The position numbers and the translations under genes are program-made. From Lysinibacter cavernae (lineage in GTDB: Bacteria > Actinomycetota > Actinomycetes > Actinomycetales > Microbacteriaceae): a stretch of DNA of 64,000 nt. The notes below the pieces were generated by a model. That model did not search any database and was not told the DNA's origin. It saw nothing but the letters and a program-made list of their open reading frames with translations. Below are positions 62,369 to 64,000 of the stretch, piece by piece; position 1 is the first letter of the stretch, and each line of letters begins with the position of its first letter. The stretch is taken from NCBI RefSeq assembly GCF_011758565.1, contig NZ_JAAMOX010000002.1, positions 558,001 through 622,000 of the forward strand, given 5' to 3'.

Positions 62369-64000
62369 CTACCTGCGGCGGTCAACCATGGGTGGGTCGC
62401 CCTCAGTGTCTCCAAATGCCGTGTCTTCGTCGAGCTCGTCCAGCCAGGTGCGCAGCTGCCTCGCCTCAAGCGGGCGTGAGAAATAGTATCCCTGGAAGAT
62501 GGAGTACCCCGCGGCAAGCAGGAAGTCGCGCTGCACGGCGACCTCGACGCCCTCAACGATGACCGTCACCTTCATCTCCGTCGCAAGCTGCGTAATCCAG
62601 CGCAGCAGCGGTTTCATGGGCGCGTTTGGATCGCTCTGCTGCACAAACATTTTGTCAACTTTGAGCTCCGAAATTGGCAACTCACTCAGGTGGATGAGCG
62701 TCGAATAGCCAGTGCCAAAGTCGTCAAGTGCGAGCGGAAAGTCTTGCTGCACAAACTGGTCGAGGCACACGAGGTTGCCCCCGTCATCGCTGAGCGCAAT
62801 TCGCTCGGTGAGCTCAAGGACCAGGTCAGCCGGCGGGATGCCAAACTCGGCGGCAACGTCGCGAATATCGTTGGCGAGCGTTGGGTCATAGACGTCTGGT
62901 GCCGACAGGTTCACCGAGATCCGGGGAACCGTCAGCCCCTCGGCCCGCCACTGGGCGAGCTGTTTGGCGGCTTCGCGAACGACCCACCTCGTGAGCCGGT
63001 AGTTCAGACCAAACTCTTCCGAAATCGAGGCGATGCGACCAGGATCTACCGCGCCAAGCGTTGGATGACGCCAGCGCAGCAACGCCTCGACACCATAGAG
63101 CGTGCTGACGTCGTCAAGGATCTGCACTTGGGGCTGATACACAAGAGTGAGGTCGTTGTGTTCAATGGCGGCCTCAAGGGTCTCACCGATGAGCGCATTT
63201 TCGCGCACCCACGAGCTCATGTTTGGGCCGGAGTAGGCCTGGTAGTAGGTGCTCGGCAGACGGCGAGCCTCGTGAAGGGCGATGCTTGAGTTCTCGAAGA
63301 GGGTCTCAAACGATTCCCCATCACGTGGATACACTGCGAGGCCCATGTGTCCCCGCGCATAGAGTCGGCGTCCGCCAATCTCCAACGGGTCTTCGGCAAG
63401 CCACTCGTTGCCTTGCATGGCCTCAATCGCTTTGTCTCGACCAACCCCACGGAGCACAACGATAAACTCACTCGTCCCCGAGTTGTGGCCAAGGATGTGC
63501 CCATCGTGCAGCAGCGAGCCAATGTTTTCGGCGATCCGAAGCAGCACCTGCTCGCCAACGCGGTGGCCGTGCACGTCTTGGATGGCCTGAAACCGGTCAA
63601 GGTCATACACAACAACCGAGAACTCTTCGCCCGGCTGGATCTCCTCAATCATCTGCCCAACCTGCAGGGCGACCCCGGCGCGGTTTGGCAGGCTGGTCAG
63701 GCTGTCGGTGAACCCGGCGCGTTGCGCCCTGAGCATTGCGCGTTCTCGCCCAAGCACCATGGCCGTCATGCGCACCGCAATATCCATGAGTTCGTGGCGA
63801 AGCGGAGTCAGCCTACTGTTCACGCGGCACGCGACCAGAAACATCCCAGAGACTGCGCGCGAGCTTCCGCTAATGGGCATCGACCAGAATCCTTGGAAGC
63901 CGCACGCGCTGAGGCGGGCACCAAAATCGCCCCACTCAGGGCGTTCCGCAACAAGCGGAACGATGAGCTCCGTGTCGAACGTGCCAGGCAAGACTGGCAA
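62369..64000 (-). CDS. GGDEF-EAL c-di-GMP phosphodiesterase (5' truncated)
   Basis: At least 543 residues; the N-terminus lies beyond the right edge. The visible N-terminal part looks like the end of a GAF sensor domain. The GGDEF domain is degenerate: the active-site motif reads GTSEF in 'GHNSGTSEFIVVL'. The EAL domain keeps the catalytic set: 'GVEALLRWRHP', 'ISVNLSA', 'ELTE', 'LALDDFGTGYS', 'ELKVDKMFV', 'VEGVE' and 'FQGYYFSRP'. It should degrade cyclic di-GMP, opposing the cyclase at 60801. It is convergent with the Nudix gene. Confidence 0.9.
   Translation of the reverse strand: MPVLPGTFDTELIVPLVAERPEWGDFGARLSACGFQGFWSMPISGSSRAVSGMFLVACRVNSRLTPLRHELMDIAVRMTAMVLGRERAMLRAQRAGFTDSLTSLPNRAGVALQVGQMIEEIQPGEEFSVVVYDLDRFQAIQDVHGHRVGEQVLLRIAENIGSLLHDGHILGHNSGTSEFIVVLRGVGRDKAIEAMQGNEWLAEDPLEIGGRRLYARGHMGLAVYPRDGESFETLFENSSIALHEARRLPSTYYQAYSGPNMSSWVRENALIGETLEAAIEHNDLTLVYQPQVQILDDVSTLYGVEALLRWRHPTLGAVDPGRIASISEEFGLNYRLTRWVVREAAKQLAQWRAEGLTVPRISVNLSAPDVYDPTLANDIRDVAAEFGIPPADLVLELTERIALSDDGGNLVCLDQFVQQDFPLALDDFGTGYSTLIHLSELPISELKVDKMFVQQSDPNAPMKPLLRWITQLATEMKVTVIVEGVEVAVQRDFLLAAGYSIFQGYYFSRPLEARQLRTWLDELDEDTAFGDTEGDPPMVDRRR

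Overview
The window is about 64 kb of high-GC DNA from an actinobacterium, most likely a member of the Microbacteriaceae. The evidence is GTG and TTG starts, strong GC bias in third codon positions, a class E-type LAxTG sortase signal, a HAIR/HspR heat-shock circuit, leaderless transcription signals, and the gene complement. No tRNA, rRNA, CRISPR array, transposase or integrase was recognised. The genus cannot be fixed from this sequence.

Layout. (1) 1-15.2 kb: a tandemly duplicated two-gene module. Each copy is a membrane-anchored sigma factor (sigma domains fused to an anti-sigma-like zinc finger, a membrane anchor and a DUF11-like outer domain) followed by a giant secreted protein with 16-20 Ig-like repeats and a sortase tail. 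The first sigma gene is cut by the left edge. (2) 15.2-16.3 kb: a small operon of two paralogous mini membrane proteins and a winged-helix regulator, bracketed by two near-identical terminators. (3) 16.4-20.6 kb: a ClpB lacking its N-domain under a perfect HAIR element, RNase HI, and a TetR regulator. (4) 20.8-25.9 kb: an MMPL transporter fused to a dead ABC ATPase domain, then a YhgE/Pip protein. (5) 26-27.2 kb: a type IV Mrr-like restriction enzyme between two 71-bp copies of one palindrome. (6) 27.3-34 kb: a catabolic cluster (YciI, Zn-alcohol dehydrogenase, flavin dehydrogenase, MHS transporter, old-yellow-enzyme/enoate reductase). (7) 34.1-40.4 kb: an AT-rich HNH nuclease gene, a LysR regulator, a citrate-type transporter and its divergent CitA/CitB two-component system. 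(8) 40.4-44.4 kb: TetR, an ABC exporter and an unknown membrane protein. (9) 44.4-49.5 kb: a 7-bp microsatellite, a BCCT transporter, a GT4 glycosyltransferase, an rRNA-type methyltransferase and HspR. (10) 49.6-55.7 kb: a Phd/RelE toxin-antitoxin pair, then ssuBAC-type sulfonate transport with an acetyl-CoA synthetase. (11) 55.8-64 kb: DeoC, a membrane-anchored GH18 chitinase-like protein divergent from a processive GT2 synthase, a diguanylate cyclase, a Nudix hydrolase, and an EAL phosphodiesterase cut by the right edge.

Two features stand out. The first is the duplicated sigma-sensor/giant-adhesin module, which reads as a self-contained switch: one protein is sigma factor, anti-sigma domain and envelope sensor, and the next gene is its presumed surface target. 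The second is a set of about twelve long intergenic palindromes (stems of about 11 to 30 bp) that fall into several sequence families, with related copies scattered through the window.
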